Assembly: GCA_014529385.2 (NCBI GenBank) | Contig: CM043952.1 | Location: 53,056,619-53,120,618, forward strand | Direction: 5' to 3' | DNA: 64,000 nucleotides | DNA from: Adiantum capillus-veneris | Lineage: Eukaryota > Streptophyta > Polypodiopsida > Polypodiales > Pteridaceae | Part shown: in pieces, positions 1-10,593 of the stretch | Numbering within the stretch: position 1 is the stretch's first letter | How the letters are laid out: every line of letters begins with the position of its first letter | Program-made: the position numbers and the translations under genes | The notes under the pieces: model-generated | The model's database searches: none | Told to the model about the DNA's origin: nothing | What the model saw: the letters and a program-made list of their open reading frames with translations, nothing else

Positions 1-697
1 GAGAGATAAAAGACGACACGGTGTGGCGGAGTTCCGAGCCAAGATGCATTGGCCCCAAAGACTGGTACCCCTTTCAATATTTCTTTATTATTGCTTCAAG
101 TAGGCACAACTCCCGATGAGTCCAGCTCTTCAAGCTTTGCGTCCAGATGCCTCAAAGAGTGGCCCAAGGGGTGCTTATAAACGTTACAAGGGTTGCCACA
201 TGCCTCAAAGAGTGGCTCCAACGTAAAATTTTGCCCGCGTCAGCCAGCGAAATTTGACGCGCAAAAAGCGGAAAATCCTTACATTGCTGCCACGTGTCAA
301 GTTGGGCGTAAATTGTGGAAAATCAGCGCAGATCGCGGGATCCGTACAGTAGTGCTATAGTGTCCTTTTTTTAGTGAGTTAGGCCCCTCGACGGAACTTT
401 GTAAGTTGGAATCTCTTCTTTTCTCTAGGATTTAGGCCCCTCTGCCAAAACCTACAAAATACAATCAAGTTAGCCCTAGACCCACACGTCACTTAGATGT
501 CCTAGTGCCACACATGGACACAGATGCAAAATGTCACATAGAGATAACTTTTCATGGCAGGGAGGATTCTGACTTTGACTAAGAATTTGGCATGGATCAC
601 CTTTCTAGGGAGAGTGAGTGTGATTGGCCAAACGAATGCATGGATCGGATGCGTCTATGACCTCGATGCAAAAACCCTAACCCTAAAACCCGTCACA
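1..697 (-). mobile_element. LTR of dispersed family A, cut by the window edge
   Basis: Read on the minus strand this begins TGTGACGGG at 697 and runs out of the window inside a GA-rich tract. It is the inverted counterpart of 23863-24962: both share the start, a GTCGAGGTCA segment, the module CCAACTTA/GCCGAGGGGCCTAAA (here reversed near 380-409 and 431-455) and a segment ending in CT repeats. It is LTR-like, with no coding capacity seen. Whether it is a solo LTR or one end of an element cannot be told here. Confidence 0.6.
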
Positions 698-1271
698 TAA
701 AGTTACCTTGTGTTTGTGCGAAGTACTAGATCTAAGTAAAATCCTTAAACCCTTCCGCTACACCTGACATTGGTATCACACCTCCAGACATGCTTCAACA
801 GCGCAAACTCAAGGGAAGAATCAAGAACCCAAGAAGAACCAAGATGCCAAGGAACCTCTCCCAGATTTGAAAATCTCTCTATATATCAAAGAAGTTTCGT
901 GGGCCTGCCCCAACTAATACATACGCCTACAGATATTAGCCACTCCCACCCTTAGTCCATCGCACATCAAGCGTGCTCCCGTCTTCATAGCTATCTTTGA
1001 ACAAAGATAGGCATCAGATACAAGAAGATCTAGATCTTGAGTACCAAGATCTCCTTGCTTCCTATGCGGATATGGAAGAAATTGGAGAAAGGATCCCTAA
1101 CTCTCTTCTGTATTCCCATTCGCATGTAGGACGCATCCACTTCCATACACATGGAACCATTAGAAATACCTCCGAGCACCCTGACCTTTCATCTTCACCC
1201 ACAATGTTTTCATGACAGGACTATTCAGGTGGTAGTACTTGCTCACAAGGCAAAGTCAGCATCAGGACTAA
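698..1271 (+). other. Remnant of an LTR element: LTR tail, primer-binding site, leader
   Basis: The stretch ending ACCTGACA at 769 is followed at 771-782 by TGGTATCACACC, close to the initiator-Met primer-binding site TGGTATCAGAGC. The layout matches the intact element at 15900 (ACCTAACA then TTGGTATCAGAGC), and both have a leader rich in CAAGAACC-like words. I read it as the left internal end of a plus-strand LTR element whose LTR was lost to the neighbouring family A copy. An open frame at 997-1215 (72 codons) has no recognisable domain. Confidence 0.45.
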
Positions 1272-1668
1272 TGTCATGGAGACACGAACCACGTGCCATC
1301 GGAAAAGAACAGACTATACAACTTTAAGCACTTCAAATAACAATTGAACTGAAAGAGATGCACGACACGAGATGGGGAGTGGCAGAGTTCCACCTCGAGA
1401 GACATCTGGCCCCAAACCTTGGCGCCCCTTTCGATATTTCTTTATATTGCTTGAACTCAGTACAATGTCGATACTCGCGCTCTGCACCTTCACCCAGAAG
1501 CGTGCTAGAGAATGAGCCCTTGGCTCAAATTTAAAGGCCCTTGGTCTATAAAATGCAGTTTACATGAAAAGCTTCAAACTCAAAAGGATCTGGCCTCAAA
1601 AATTGGCGCTAAAAGCTGCTGAGCGTAAATCACGGAAATCCATACACCTGGCACGTCAGCCATAGTCA

Positions 1669-2163
1669 CATGGGGACGGGGACGAGGACGGGTCTCGGGG
1701 ACATGGCAAAACAGGGGACGGGGGACAGGAAAGAGAGAGGGGAAGGAGAGACTCGAGAGGGGATGGCAATGCTCAAGGCTCAAGTGACAAGACTCAAGGC
1801 AAGAGTCAAGCTTGAAGCCTCGAAGCCCTTGAGGCTTGGGTATGTACCATGTAATATGTAGTATGAGGCCTTAGGCTCTTAGCAAGTTAGCTTGAAAGTG
1901 GCTCCTCCTTGGGCCTCTTATATAGACCCCCCCCCCCCCAAAAGTGAAACGGCCACAAAACGGCCTAATTTTGAAATTTAAAATTTGAAAAAATCCCGCC
2001 GAGTCGCCCCTGCTTGTTTCCCACCCGCACCCGTCACCGGGGACGTGCGTCTCGGGACGTGTCCCGCCTACGCACCCGTGTAAGGGACGTCTGCACGTCC
2101 CGTCCCCTAATCTCGTCCCACGTTGTGTCCCTATCGTAAAGGCCCCCAACCTTGGGTCCCCTG
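1669..2163. mobile_element. Candidate small terminal-inverted-repeat insert, GGGACG-rich
   Basis: The left edge reads CATGGGGACGGGGACGAGG. The right edge, reversed, reads CAGGGGACCC, followed further in by GGGACGAG and GGGGACGGG words. The middle holds a poly-C run at 1928-1940 and AT-rich sequence. It interrupts an LTR whose relative at 13376 lacks it. The CA-GGGGAC ends resemble hAT termini, but no 8-bp target duplication is evident, so the class is a guess. Confidence 0.3.
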
Positions 2164-2285
2164 TTTCTATGACGTCAGCATCTGCCAGCGCAATTCATGG
2201 AAGTCCGTACAGTCTGTCGCGCGGCACTGCAGCGCAAAACACGGGCGTCCGTACAGCTGCCACGTCATCAGGCTCCACGCAAATC

Positions 2286-2287
<2 letters not shown>

Positions 2288-2339
<52 letters not shown>
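2288..2339. repeat. (TG)n microsatellite inside a family A LTR
   Basis: About 26 TG units. The reversed equivalent, (CA)n at 24437-24472, occupies the same place in the LTR copy at 23863-24962, so the microsatellite is an inherited part of the LTR. Confidence 0.9.
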
Positions 2340-2340
<1 letters not shown>

Positions 2341-2577
2341 AGGTCCTGCTTTATTTAATCTCTTTAGGTCACTTGGGCCCCATCTGACGGGGTCTCATAA
2401 GTTGGTGGGAACTCTTCTTTAAAAATAGGCCACTCGGCAAGACTTTATAAATTGGTAAAACTTCTTCTGCTTGCTGCTTCTTCTTTTGCTACCTCCACTT
2501 AGGGTTTACGTTCCTCGACCGGGATCTGCACGTTGGCTGCGTTCTTCATTAGCTTGACACGTCAGCAGTTTGTGGCA

Positions 2578-2950
2578 TCCCCCCTTCTTGGAAGAAAGTA
2601 ATCGTCCGCGATTATCGTATGTCTGCAAAACAAGTCAAGTTAGCTCAAAAATTTTCAAGGAATATTCTGAGGGACAATTGGAGGGACAATCAGTTTTCTC
2701 ATTCCCAATTGGAACTCTTGAATTCTTGGGTTGTTGGCTTCCCAAAAAAATCTCATCCAATAAGGAGTCTCATTCCACATCGGAGCTCTTGATATCTTAA
2801 GTCGTTGGTTTCCCAGAAGTATCTCATCCAATAAGAAATATTCAATGGTTTGCACATCAGAATGCAACACAGATGCTCACATATGCATGTTACAAGGGAT
2901 AGAAACATAAAGTCGCAGATGAACACTCCCCTCGCAAATTATTATCCAGG
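2578..2950. other. Unassigned spacer with a 71-bp tandem duplication
   Basis: No coding feature is supported. Two tandem units, 2698-2768 and 2769-2839, share CTCATTCC, AGCTCTTGA/AACTCTTGA, GGCTTCCCA and ATCTCATCCAATAAG at the same spacing but have diverged noticeably. Such duplications are common in LTR U3 regions, but no LTR boundary is visible here. Confidence 0.5.
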
Positions 2951-3039
2951 TACAGTCTGCCAGGTTCCACTGCAGCGCAAAACGCGGACGTTTGTACAGC
3001 TGCCACGTCATCAAGCTCCACGCAAATCTTTGTGTACGT
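2951..3039 (-). mobile_element. Family A LTR copy C, left fragment (split by the Tat element)
   Basis: Matches 2210-2290 (CACTGCAGCGCAAAACGCGG, CAGCTGCCACGTCATCA, CACGCAAATCTTTGTG) up to 3039, where the Tat LTR begins. The homology resumes at 11731 after the insert. Confidence 0.7.
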
Positions 3040-4177
3040 TGTGAGCGGGATGGAAACACACAGAATGCCTCTATAATGACCCGACACACACTCTTGGAAG
3101 GATATACACACACACTATGGGGCACCACTCGGCTTACACAACCCACCTGGCCGAGACAGGAAACACACCGATCGAGTGAGAGGAGAGAGACTATCTACTT
3201 GCCCACTCCACACAGAGAGATACACACACACACACTCAAAAACTCAGCTCAAAAGAGGAGAATTTCTTATGTTTAGATACAATTGAGCTTGGGCCATCAC
3301 CAATGGGGCAAATAGCTCACACAATATCGGTAAAATAAACCAAATACAATCACAAACAGGAGTAGAAGCTTCGCTCATAAGAGAAACTTACACAGCCAAA
3401 ACAACAAAAAAACAGTGAGGAATTTGGCAAAATGGACAACGCCATCACATCCGGAACGGCCCAAAACCCAAGTCTACAATGTCAAAGTGCTCAAATCCGA
3501 CCTCGGATGAGCAGTTTACGGCCAAAACAGGCTCCAAAAACCCCAAAAACACAGTTGCGGCTGTTCCTCCTCTCTTCTCCACATTTTTTTGGTCTTCTCT
3601 CTGTTTTTTCAATTCCCACACTTAGCTTTTTTACTTGGGCACCCTTGGTCTTTTAGTTGACCTCAAACGGACCCCGAATAGGCCAAAAACTGACCTCGCA
3701 GTGCATAGTTGTCACCTTTTTGCATCATCCGCACACCTGGCACTCAGCTTTTTTCAATAATGCATCTCGCCACCACGTGAAGTGGCCCCAAAAGATGGTC
3801 CTCATGATGACCTTTCTACATAATTATCACAAGAAAACACCCACGTTGTGTCCGTACTTATCCACGTGCAAACATTGACCCCATTCGACCTCCTGACGCC
3901 ACTAGATGCCATCTGACGCACCTGCTTACCTCATGTCGTCGGCCCGCGGATAGCTTCCTCGAGAAGTTTTACGCGCTACCAACTCCTCATTATTATAGAA
4001 AAACACACTGGTACTGGTAACGATGAAAATCGATGCACTATATACATGTTGTCCTACCTGTACACATGTGGGCCCCACGTAACCACCTGGCTCTGGAAAA
4101 TGGGCAATGCTTTATTTGATGCACCATGCATGGGTATGTACATATGCGCAATCCCTTGCTCCAAAAAACTCCTGACA
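3040..4177 (-). repeat. 3' LTR of the Tat element
   Basis: On the plus strand it runs from TGTGAGCGGGATGG to CTCCTGACA, so on the minus strand it is TGTCAGGAG...CCCGCTCACA. It is 1138 bp, against 1137 bp for the partner LTR at 10594-11730. Most differences are single-base substitutions, many of them transitions. Confidence 0.93.
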
Positions 4178-4184
4178 TAATTTG

Positions 4185-4196
4185 CCCATCCCCTAG
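4185..4196 (-). other. Polypurine tract of the Tat element
   Basis: On the minus strand CTAGGGGATGGG lies eight bases upstream of the 3' LTR start at 4177. This is the expected place for the plus-strand priming tract. Confidence 0.6.
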
Positions 4197-4205
4197 CCTG
4201 CTAGA

Positions 4206-4808
4206 TCATTCATGATCAGCAGCAGCAAAAAGCGATATGAGACTCACAACGTCACAAGTCTCCTTATCCTTCACCAACACTGCTTGATCCACAGACAGCT
4301 CATCTTGCTCCACCATCATTAACCTGGCATGATATAATTTAAGACGCAATCCATTTACCCTTGACTTATGTAGTACATCATCCAAGTTAGCCAGCTGATA
4401 TATACCATTTGGAAAACACTCCACTACCTTGAAAGGGCATTCCCACTTAATTTGAAACTTCTTTTGGAAGGTGTTGTCTAGCTTACTGTTGTAGCACAAA
4501 ACCAAGTCATGCTTCTTGATACCCTTACTTTTGACCTTTTCATTTATCTTTGCCAAAGCCCTATCCTGCATCTGCCCATAATGTTCCAATGCACTCATCC
4601 TATCCAGCTGAACCTCCTGTAACTGTAAGAGCCTCTCTTTGAATGCATCACTAGGCTGCCCAAGCAACTTTTCTAACATCTTTACTGCAGGCAACTCTAC
4701 CTCCACAGGCAATAGTGCTTCCTTTCCATACACCAAATGAAATGGAGTAAACCCTACACCTGTCTTCACCGAAGTACGGTAAGCCCATAATGCACTAGGC
4801 AATTGCAA
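4206..4808 (-). pseudogene. Integrase C-terminal part of the Tat pol gene
   Basis: An open stretch of 200 codons. Its start, LPSALWAYRTSVKTGVGFTPF, is the typical end of the gypsy integrase core, and the rest is the C-terminal DNA-binding region (KIKWECPFKVVECFPNGIYQL-like). It is separated from the integrase core upstream by stop codons in 4809-4951. It ends just before the polypurine tract, so it is the natural 3' end of pol. Confidence 0.85.
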
Positions 4809-4951
4809 ATCCTAATTCTTTTCTTGGTGCTCTGTCACTTTTGAAAGAATTTGTACCAACTCACCATTGAATTTTTCATTTAAGCCATTACACTACGGAT
4901 AATAAGGAGTCGTATACAAGTGCCTAATCTTCATCTTTGCGCATAAGAAGT

Positions 4952-6955
4952 CTAGTATAGTAGTTTAGCTCTAAATCCTGGCCCCTTATATGAAAGTAGC
5001 GCCAGTGGCACCCCAAACTTGCAACATATTTCATCATACACAAATTTTGCCACATCCTTTGCAGTGATCTGTTTTACTGCTATAGCCTCTGCCCATCTAG
5101 AGAGATAGTCCACCTCAGTCAAAATATAGCTTTTGCCCCTGCTTGTGATAGGTAACGGGCCTATTGCATCAATCCCCCACTTTTCAAACACATCAAACGC
5201 CATAATGGTTTTTTGTAGCTCTGGCTTCAACACTCTCTTCCCAAATGCTTGACACCTATTGCAAGACCTACACCAATGGTGAACATCGTTGTGCAAACTA
5301 AGCCAGACATACCCCTCTTGCAAGATCTTATGCAAGGTGATCTTTAGAGCAAAATGGCAGCCACATGCGCCTTCATGATTCTCTTCCAACACTCTGTAAA
5401 GCTCCTCCTGCCAAGGTACACGTCTCAACATAAGATCAGCCCCTTTCATGTATAAGACATCACCAATCAATTTGTACTTGTATGCTCTACGCAAAAAACC
5501 ATACTTCTTAGACTTCTGAATCTCCTTTGGAATGATTCCTGTTAGCAAAAACTCTTCTTGAGCCAAACTTTCCCGGCCATGATAAAGAGGTAAAGTGGTC
5601 CTCAACACAAATAGCTCCCCAATCATACTTTGAGTTGCTTCATGTGCCTCTCCATTTAGAGCACGTTCAATGTGTCTGATGCTCCATGCTTCGAACTTTT
5701 TTAACAGGCCTTTAATTCTGAAACACATTTCCTTCAATGAGGTGTTCTTACTCTTCCACACACCCAGCACTTGCTTCACAACTAACAAGGCATCACCTTT
5801 TATGCTCAACCTTCTAACCCCATGCTTCAAACAAATGTGTAATCCAGCTTCCAATGTAGCATATTCAGCCTCATTGTTACTATGCGCATCCAACTTGAAG
5901 CCTCTCTTGCATACTAGCTTCCCCTCTGGATCATAAAGTGCTATACCCCCTAAAGCCGCATCATGGCTCTTTCTGTATGAGCCATCAAAGAACAAAACAT
6001 GCGCATTGCTGATCTGTGGCACTTCTTTAACTACCTTCCTCACCACCTCTTCCTTAACAATAAGGGGATTCTCCTTGTAGGTTAACAAATCAGCTAGGGT
6101 AGCTCTTGTATTGTCTTCCACTAAAAAAGAGAACTCAAACTCTTGCAGCTCAATCACCCATTTCTTCACCACATTTAACATGTTAGTGCCATTACTTAAC
6201 TGTGGCAAAAAGGCATAACTCGTCAAGAAAACAAAAGGTCGTGGTAGCAAGTAATGACGAAATCGTCGACAAGCAAATATCACACTGGCCATCACTAGCT
6301 CTACTTCCGAGAATTTTCTCTCTGCTACCAGCTTCACTCGGCTTGCACAATACACTGGCCTCATATAATGGCTGCCCTTCCCCTTTTGCAATAGCATGGC
6401 TCCAATGGCATCATCCCCTACTGAGGAATTTACATAAAAAACTTTCTCCCAATCAGGAGCCTGCATGGCTGACAACCCCCCTAACACCTCTTTGACCTCT
6501 TGAAACACTTCTTCACACTTGTCGTCCCATTGCAACGAATCATGCTTTGCCACTTGTTGTAATGGATAAAAAAGCTGCGAAGACAATGGAATAAACCGTG
6601 CCATGTACTTCACTTTGTGTATAAAGGTTGCCAATTGCTTTGTACTCGTAGGTGATAGAAGAAGAATAATAGACTTAACCTTGTCTGGATCAGCCTCAAT
6701 GCCATTTTCTGACACCATGTGGCCCAATAACTTCACCCTTGGCTGTGCTAGATGACATTTCTTTGGATTTAGTTGCCCTCCATATTCATCATATCGAGCC
6801 AATACCATTTGCAGCTTCTCATGGTGCTCAGCCCTACTGCTGTATACACAGAAGTCATCCATAAAAGCTTTAACACAATTTCCAATGAATGGTTCCAATA
6901 CCCAATTTGCTCTTTCTTGATAGAAAGATGGTCCATTTGTCAACCCAAATGGCAA
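4952..6955 (-). pseudogene. Tat pol: RT end, RNase H, archaeal-like RNase H, integrase
   Basis: A 667-codon open stretch. In order: the second half of reverse transcriptase with the FMDD active-site box (near residue 32) and the NPKKCHLAQPRVKLLGH block; a first RNase H whose usual DAS motif reads NSS (degenerate); a second RNase H with FFDGS, NNEAEYATLEAGL and IKGDALLVV, the archaeal-like type; the integrase zinc domain (HFALKI...CRSCNRC); and the integrase core start (KWGIDAIGPLP). It joins the upstream frame (6870-7616) by a frameshift near 6955 and stops at 4952 inside the integrase core. Confidence 0.88.
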
Positions 6956-7616
6956 ATACAGTGTAGCAATAGCAACCCCATGGCGTAATGAAAGTTGTCT
7001 TTGTTCGGTCTTTAAGAGAAATCTTCAATTGAAAATAGCCTGAAAAACCATCACACACACTATATCTCTCATAACCTGCCACTGAATCCAAGATCTGATC
7101 AATGAATGGAAGAGGATATGGGTTCTTCTTAGTGGCTGCATTTAAGGGTTTAAAATCTACACAAATCCTCCACTTCCCATCCTTCTTTGGACTGACTACT
7201 ACTGGACTCGCCCATTCTGTGGTCTCCACAAGGACTATGAACCCTACCTTCAATAACTTGTCCACCTCTTCTCGCAAGGCTTCCATTTGCTCTTGACCCA
7301 TCCGTCTTAGCTTTTGCTGCACTGGCTTAGCACCTTCTTTCAGCTCTATATGCATCTCTTCGCCCTTGAACCCTCTGATCTCTTCATATGAAGTAATGAA
7401 CAAATCAGGAAAACTAGCCAGCATGTGCAAATATATCTCCTTCTCCATGGCTGAGAGGTCTCCACTAATCATTTGTGTCATCAATTCCTGCTTCTTTGAC
7501 AATTCAACCTTGGTTTGCATCGGCCCTCCAATCACTTCATAAGGCCCTTCACTTTTATCTTTAACTTCATTCGCAAATGCAACTAAACCAGACTCCTGGA
7601 TTTCTTTGTCCATCAA
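6870..7616 (-). pseudogene. Tat pol: N-terminal half of reverse transcriptase
   Basis: Typical gypsy RT blocks: EMHIELKEGAKPVQQKLRRM, GFIVLVETTEWASPVVVSPK, KDGKWRICVDFKPLNAATKK, YPLPFIDQILD and YSVCDGFSGYFQLKI. After the TTFITPWG block the frame is lost near 6955 and the RT continues in the frame of 4952-6955. Confidence 0.88.
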
Positions 7617-8063
7617 AAGAAATGCAACATCGGCATCCTCATCACTGCTGGTAGTACTATAACTGTCCTCATCAGTCTCACTGTGGAATAATCTTCATCA
7701 CTAGACTCATCCTCATCTTCATAAAGCTCCTCCAATCGTTTCCTTGTGTCCATATTATATAGCACCTGTCTTTCCATAGAGGCTAATCGTACCACGTCTC
7801 CAATCTTGAACAGCTCCCACTGCACGTAACCATGGTCTACCCAGTATAATAGGATATGCTCCCAACCCTGCTGGCATCACATGAAAATCAACCACTGCCT
7901 TTGTATCATATGCTTCCACTTCTAAGCTCTTTACAACACCCAAACATTTTACTTTTTTATGGTTTGCCAATCTGATCCGAAAGCCCGACACCCCACTCAC
8001 TGTAGGACCCATCTTCTCAACGCATGAATGAGTTATGACACATATTTGAGCTCCACCATCCAC
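7613..8063 (-). pseudogene. Tat protease and acidic linker
   Basis: 7755-8063 encodes a retropepsin-like stretch: MDGGAQICVIT at the start and YPIILGRPWLRAVGAV at the end, the usual plant gypsy protease finish. The catalytic D-[ST]-G is DGG here. 7613-7825 is an overlapping frame with an acidic segment (EDEDESSDEDY) leading towards RT. The change of frame between the two shows decay. Between 8064 and the gag stop at 8205 I see no intact frame. Confidence 0.7.
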
Positions 8064-8204
8064 ATAACCTTATCCCAGATTTTTTCTTTTATACCACACA
8101 TCTACTATTGGACAAATATCTGGTAGCTCGTCCATCGCCAATACCTTTACTAAACCTCTCTCTGGCTCTTTCTCCATTGGGTTAACCATCTTCTTCCATT
8201 GTCT

Positions 8205-9554
8205 CTATAGCTTAGGCACCATCTCTATAAGCTGCCCAAAAGTAACATCGGCTTTCCTGCTTGTCAGATCCTCCTTTAAGTCATAGCTTAATTGCCCATC
8301 CCCTAGTGGAAAATCTGAAACATGAAACTTGCGACGAGCCCTCCTTTTCCTCTTGGCCTTGACATCCTCGCCTTCATGACTCTTTCCCTTCTTCTTACTA
8401 GGACCTGGGACACTTCTTCCTTCCTTTTCCTCTGTGGTCCTCTTCCCAATAGGCATCACTAATGTATCCTCTAGCTTTGATGCCTTCTCCAAGGTGACTA
8501 CACTTAACACTTTTTTCTTTTCCTTTTCCTCCTGGGTTAATCCACTCGTTCCTTCTTCTCCCTTGATTTCAATGCCATAATCATTTGACCTAGTTAGCAC
8601 TTGTGTTGGCAATGGATACATGTCTCCCCCTATCCTTGGTGGCTTATCACATTGTGGGCTCATGTGGCCCAACTCTCCGCAATTATAACATGTGGCCGTC
8701 TGCCTCCAAAACCTACCATTGCTTTGTCCAACACCATTCCTGGGTCTCTCTTCACCTCCTGGCTGATTTGCAAACCTCCCTCGACCTCGATTATTTCCCA
8801 CTTGACCTAGCATGTTTAGGCTGAGATTCTTCATTAAAACTACCACTTGCCTCATGTCTTGCCTTAGCCCATCATCTTGCACTGTTGTAGTGACCACTGC
8901 TGGCATAGCTTGAGGAGTAACAGAAACCACTGGTTCATGATGAACCCCTGGCATGCGACCTGGCAAAGAGTCCATAGGCTGAAATTCAGACCTACTGGGC
9001 AAAGACTCTACTCCTAGCTGGCTCATTTTCCTCAGCTTCCACTCTTTGTTCCTTGCCACCTCTAGTGCATCTTCATATGTCCTATGCTTCTTTATCTCCA
9101 CTCTCCAACGTATATTCTCCCAAAGACCAGCCAAGAACCTGTCCTTCTTCATCATGTCAGGCGGGGGTACTTGTGGTGCTAAGGTCTTGCACATCCTCTC
9201 CCATGCCAATGAAAACTTTCGTATGTATGCATCTACTGGCTCACCTTCCTTTTGCACTAAAGCCTGTACTTCTTGCCACACTTTGTCAGGATCTTCTATC
9301 TTCACAAACTCCACTTCCAATCCATGCCTTAGATTGTCCCAACTCAACCTTACGGGTGGATCAGCCACACACAACTCCTCTTCAAATGCTTTGGACCAAA
9401 CTCGTGCATCACTCTTCAAACAAATTTGGAGAAGACGTAACATATGCGCAGGGTCATGAATCTGGTTGCTAATGCATGCAACCTCCATCTTTTCCACAAA
9501 ATCTTCCACATCTTCATCACTTCTTCCATGAAACTCCGGATAAGAGAAAGCCAT
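8205..9554 (-). CDS. Tat gag polyprotein (capsid, nucleocapsid)
   Basis: 449 codons, open throughout. Residues about 5-180 form the retrotransposon gag fold (FHGRSDEDVEDFVEKM, WSKAF, VDAYIRKFSLAWERMCKTL, FLAGLWENIRW). A zinc knuckle CYNCGELGHMSPQC lies at about residues 289-302, after a GRGRF-rich stretch. The last 60 residues are very basic (KRKRRARRK). It would form the virus-like particle and bind the RNA. It is the first gene after a 1.04 kb leader and the only undamaged frame of the element. Confidence 0.88.
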   Translation of the reverse strand: MAFSYPEFHGRSDEDVEDFVEKMEVACISNQIHDPAHMLRLLQICLKSDARVWSKAFEEELCVADPPVRLSWDNLRHGLEVEFVKIEDPDKVWQEVQALVQKEGEPVDAYIRKFSLAWERMCKTLAPQVPPPDMMKKDRFLAGLWENIRWRVEIKKHRTYEDALEVARNKEWKLRKMSQLGVESLPSRSEFQPMDSLPGRMPGVHHEPVVSVTPQAMPAVVTTTVQDDGLRQDMRQVVVLMKNLSLNMLGQVGNNRGRGRFANQPGGEERPRNGVGQSNGRFWRQTATCYNCGELGHMSPQCDKPPRIGGDMYPLPTQVLTRSNDYGIEIKGEEGTSGLTQEEKEKKKVLSVVTLEKASKLEDTLVMPIGKRTTEEKEGRSVPGPSKKKGKSHEGEDVKAKRKRRARRKFHVSDFPLGDGQLSYDLKEDLTSRKADVTFGQLIEMVPKL

Positions 9555-10593
9555 GGCTACCCAAGTTACGATGCTTTGAGAACCCCTTCAAACACACGCG
9601 CAAGAACCCAAAACTTTTGACTGACTCAATTCCCAGAAACTTCAATGGAGCTCAACTTTAGATAAGGACAAACACATGCACATCAAATGAGTTTTCATAG
9701 TTAATCATCGGAATTACAACAGGCAAAGGACATTCCAGGATCTCTCTTAATCTTCTTGGCCCGAAGATAAAGACTATGCGCTGCTGGAAAACGATCTTCC
9801 TGGACACATGAACATTTATCTGGATTCTGAGTTAAATGAAAAGGAGTGAATTGAGGGCCATTTTGATCATCCATTAAAGCCAACCATGAAGCTCCCAAGA
9901 AAGCACACCTATCTTATCCTCTGATTTTGCCAAAATTTCAACAATATAACAACATAAAGGCTCAAAAGACCAAAAAACCAGCCATCATAACTTGGAAAAA
10001 TTTTGCCAAAGTTTCCCCAGAAGTAGAGCAGTGTGAACCCAAAATATAGACTGTATATGTATGCATAAATTGCCAACAATAGAACCCGAGCATCAAGTAG
10101 GAATCACTAATACATAGCCTATGGCGAGGTCACGAAAAGGGTGCTCCAGCTACCTATATCACCGAAAGGATCTCCACATTTGAGAATCCCCCAGCTCAAT
10201 AAAACCTAACGCTATCGACCCTCACACGAAGGCTTATGCAAATCTCGTATAGTCAAGTCTCAGAAATGACTATCTTCCAAACCAAGTCTCAGAAATGGCT
10301 GGGACTGCCAAAAAAAACCAAGTATGGCTCTACAAAGGCGTACAATGGCAGTTTCCACAAGTAACGTACAATACCAACAGACAATGCGCTCAAACAGGCG
10401 CCCAATGATGCATACCCACGGCAACTGCAAGTGACTTCCACTGCTAGTATATCACTATACTCCAGCTACCTGTACCTGTGTGAATCACCTGTACCTGTCC
10501 CTGTAACCTGTAACCTGTAATCCCGAATCTCGAAGCTTGAAGCTCGAAGCAGAAGGTACTCGAAGAAGATCCTCCGTGGGGGCACCAAAAGAA
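9555..10593 (-). other. Tat leader with primer-binding site
   Basis: Untranslated leader between the 5' LTR and gag. On the minus strand the LTR end CGCTCACA is followed by TTCTTT and then TGGTGCCCCCACGGAGGA (10570-10587 on the plus strand). This sits where a primer-binding site should and starts with the complement of a tRNA CCA end. I cannot assign the tRNA. The leader also holds short CCTGTAACCTGTA reiterations near 10470-10530 (plus strand). No gene is seen. Confidence 0.7.

Larger units (their letters stand above)
1272..2577 (-). mobile_element. Family A LTR, minus strand, with an internal insert
   Basis: On the minus strand it starts TGCCACAAACTGCTGAC at 2577 and ends CCATGACA at 1272, so it has TG...CA ends. 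The 2208-2577 part matches the split copy 2951-3039 plus 11731-11978. The 1290-1665 part is the inverted match of 13376-13851, including the 'GGCGCC-AAGG-TTGGGGCC' stretch. A GGGACG-rich block (about 1669-2163) interrupts it. The 5 bp flanks differ, so no target duplication is visible. Confidence 0.6.

Noticed and set aside
8601-9472. Plus-strand frames opposite the Tat gag
   Set aside because: Antisense shadows of a well-supported gag gene.
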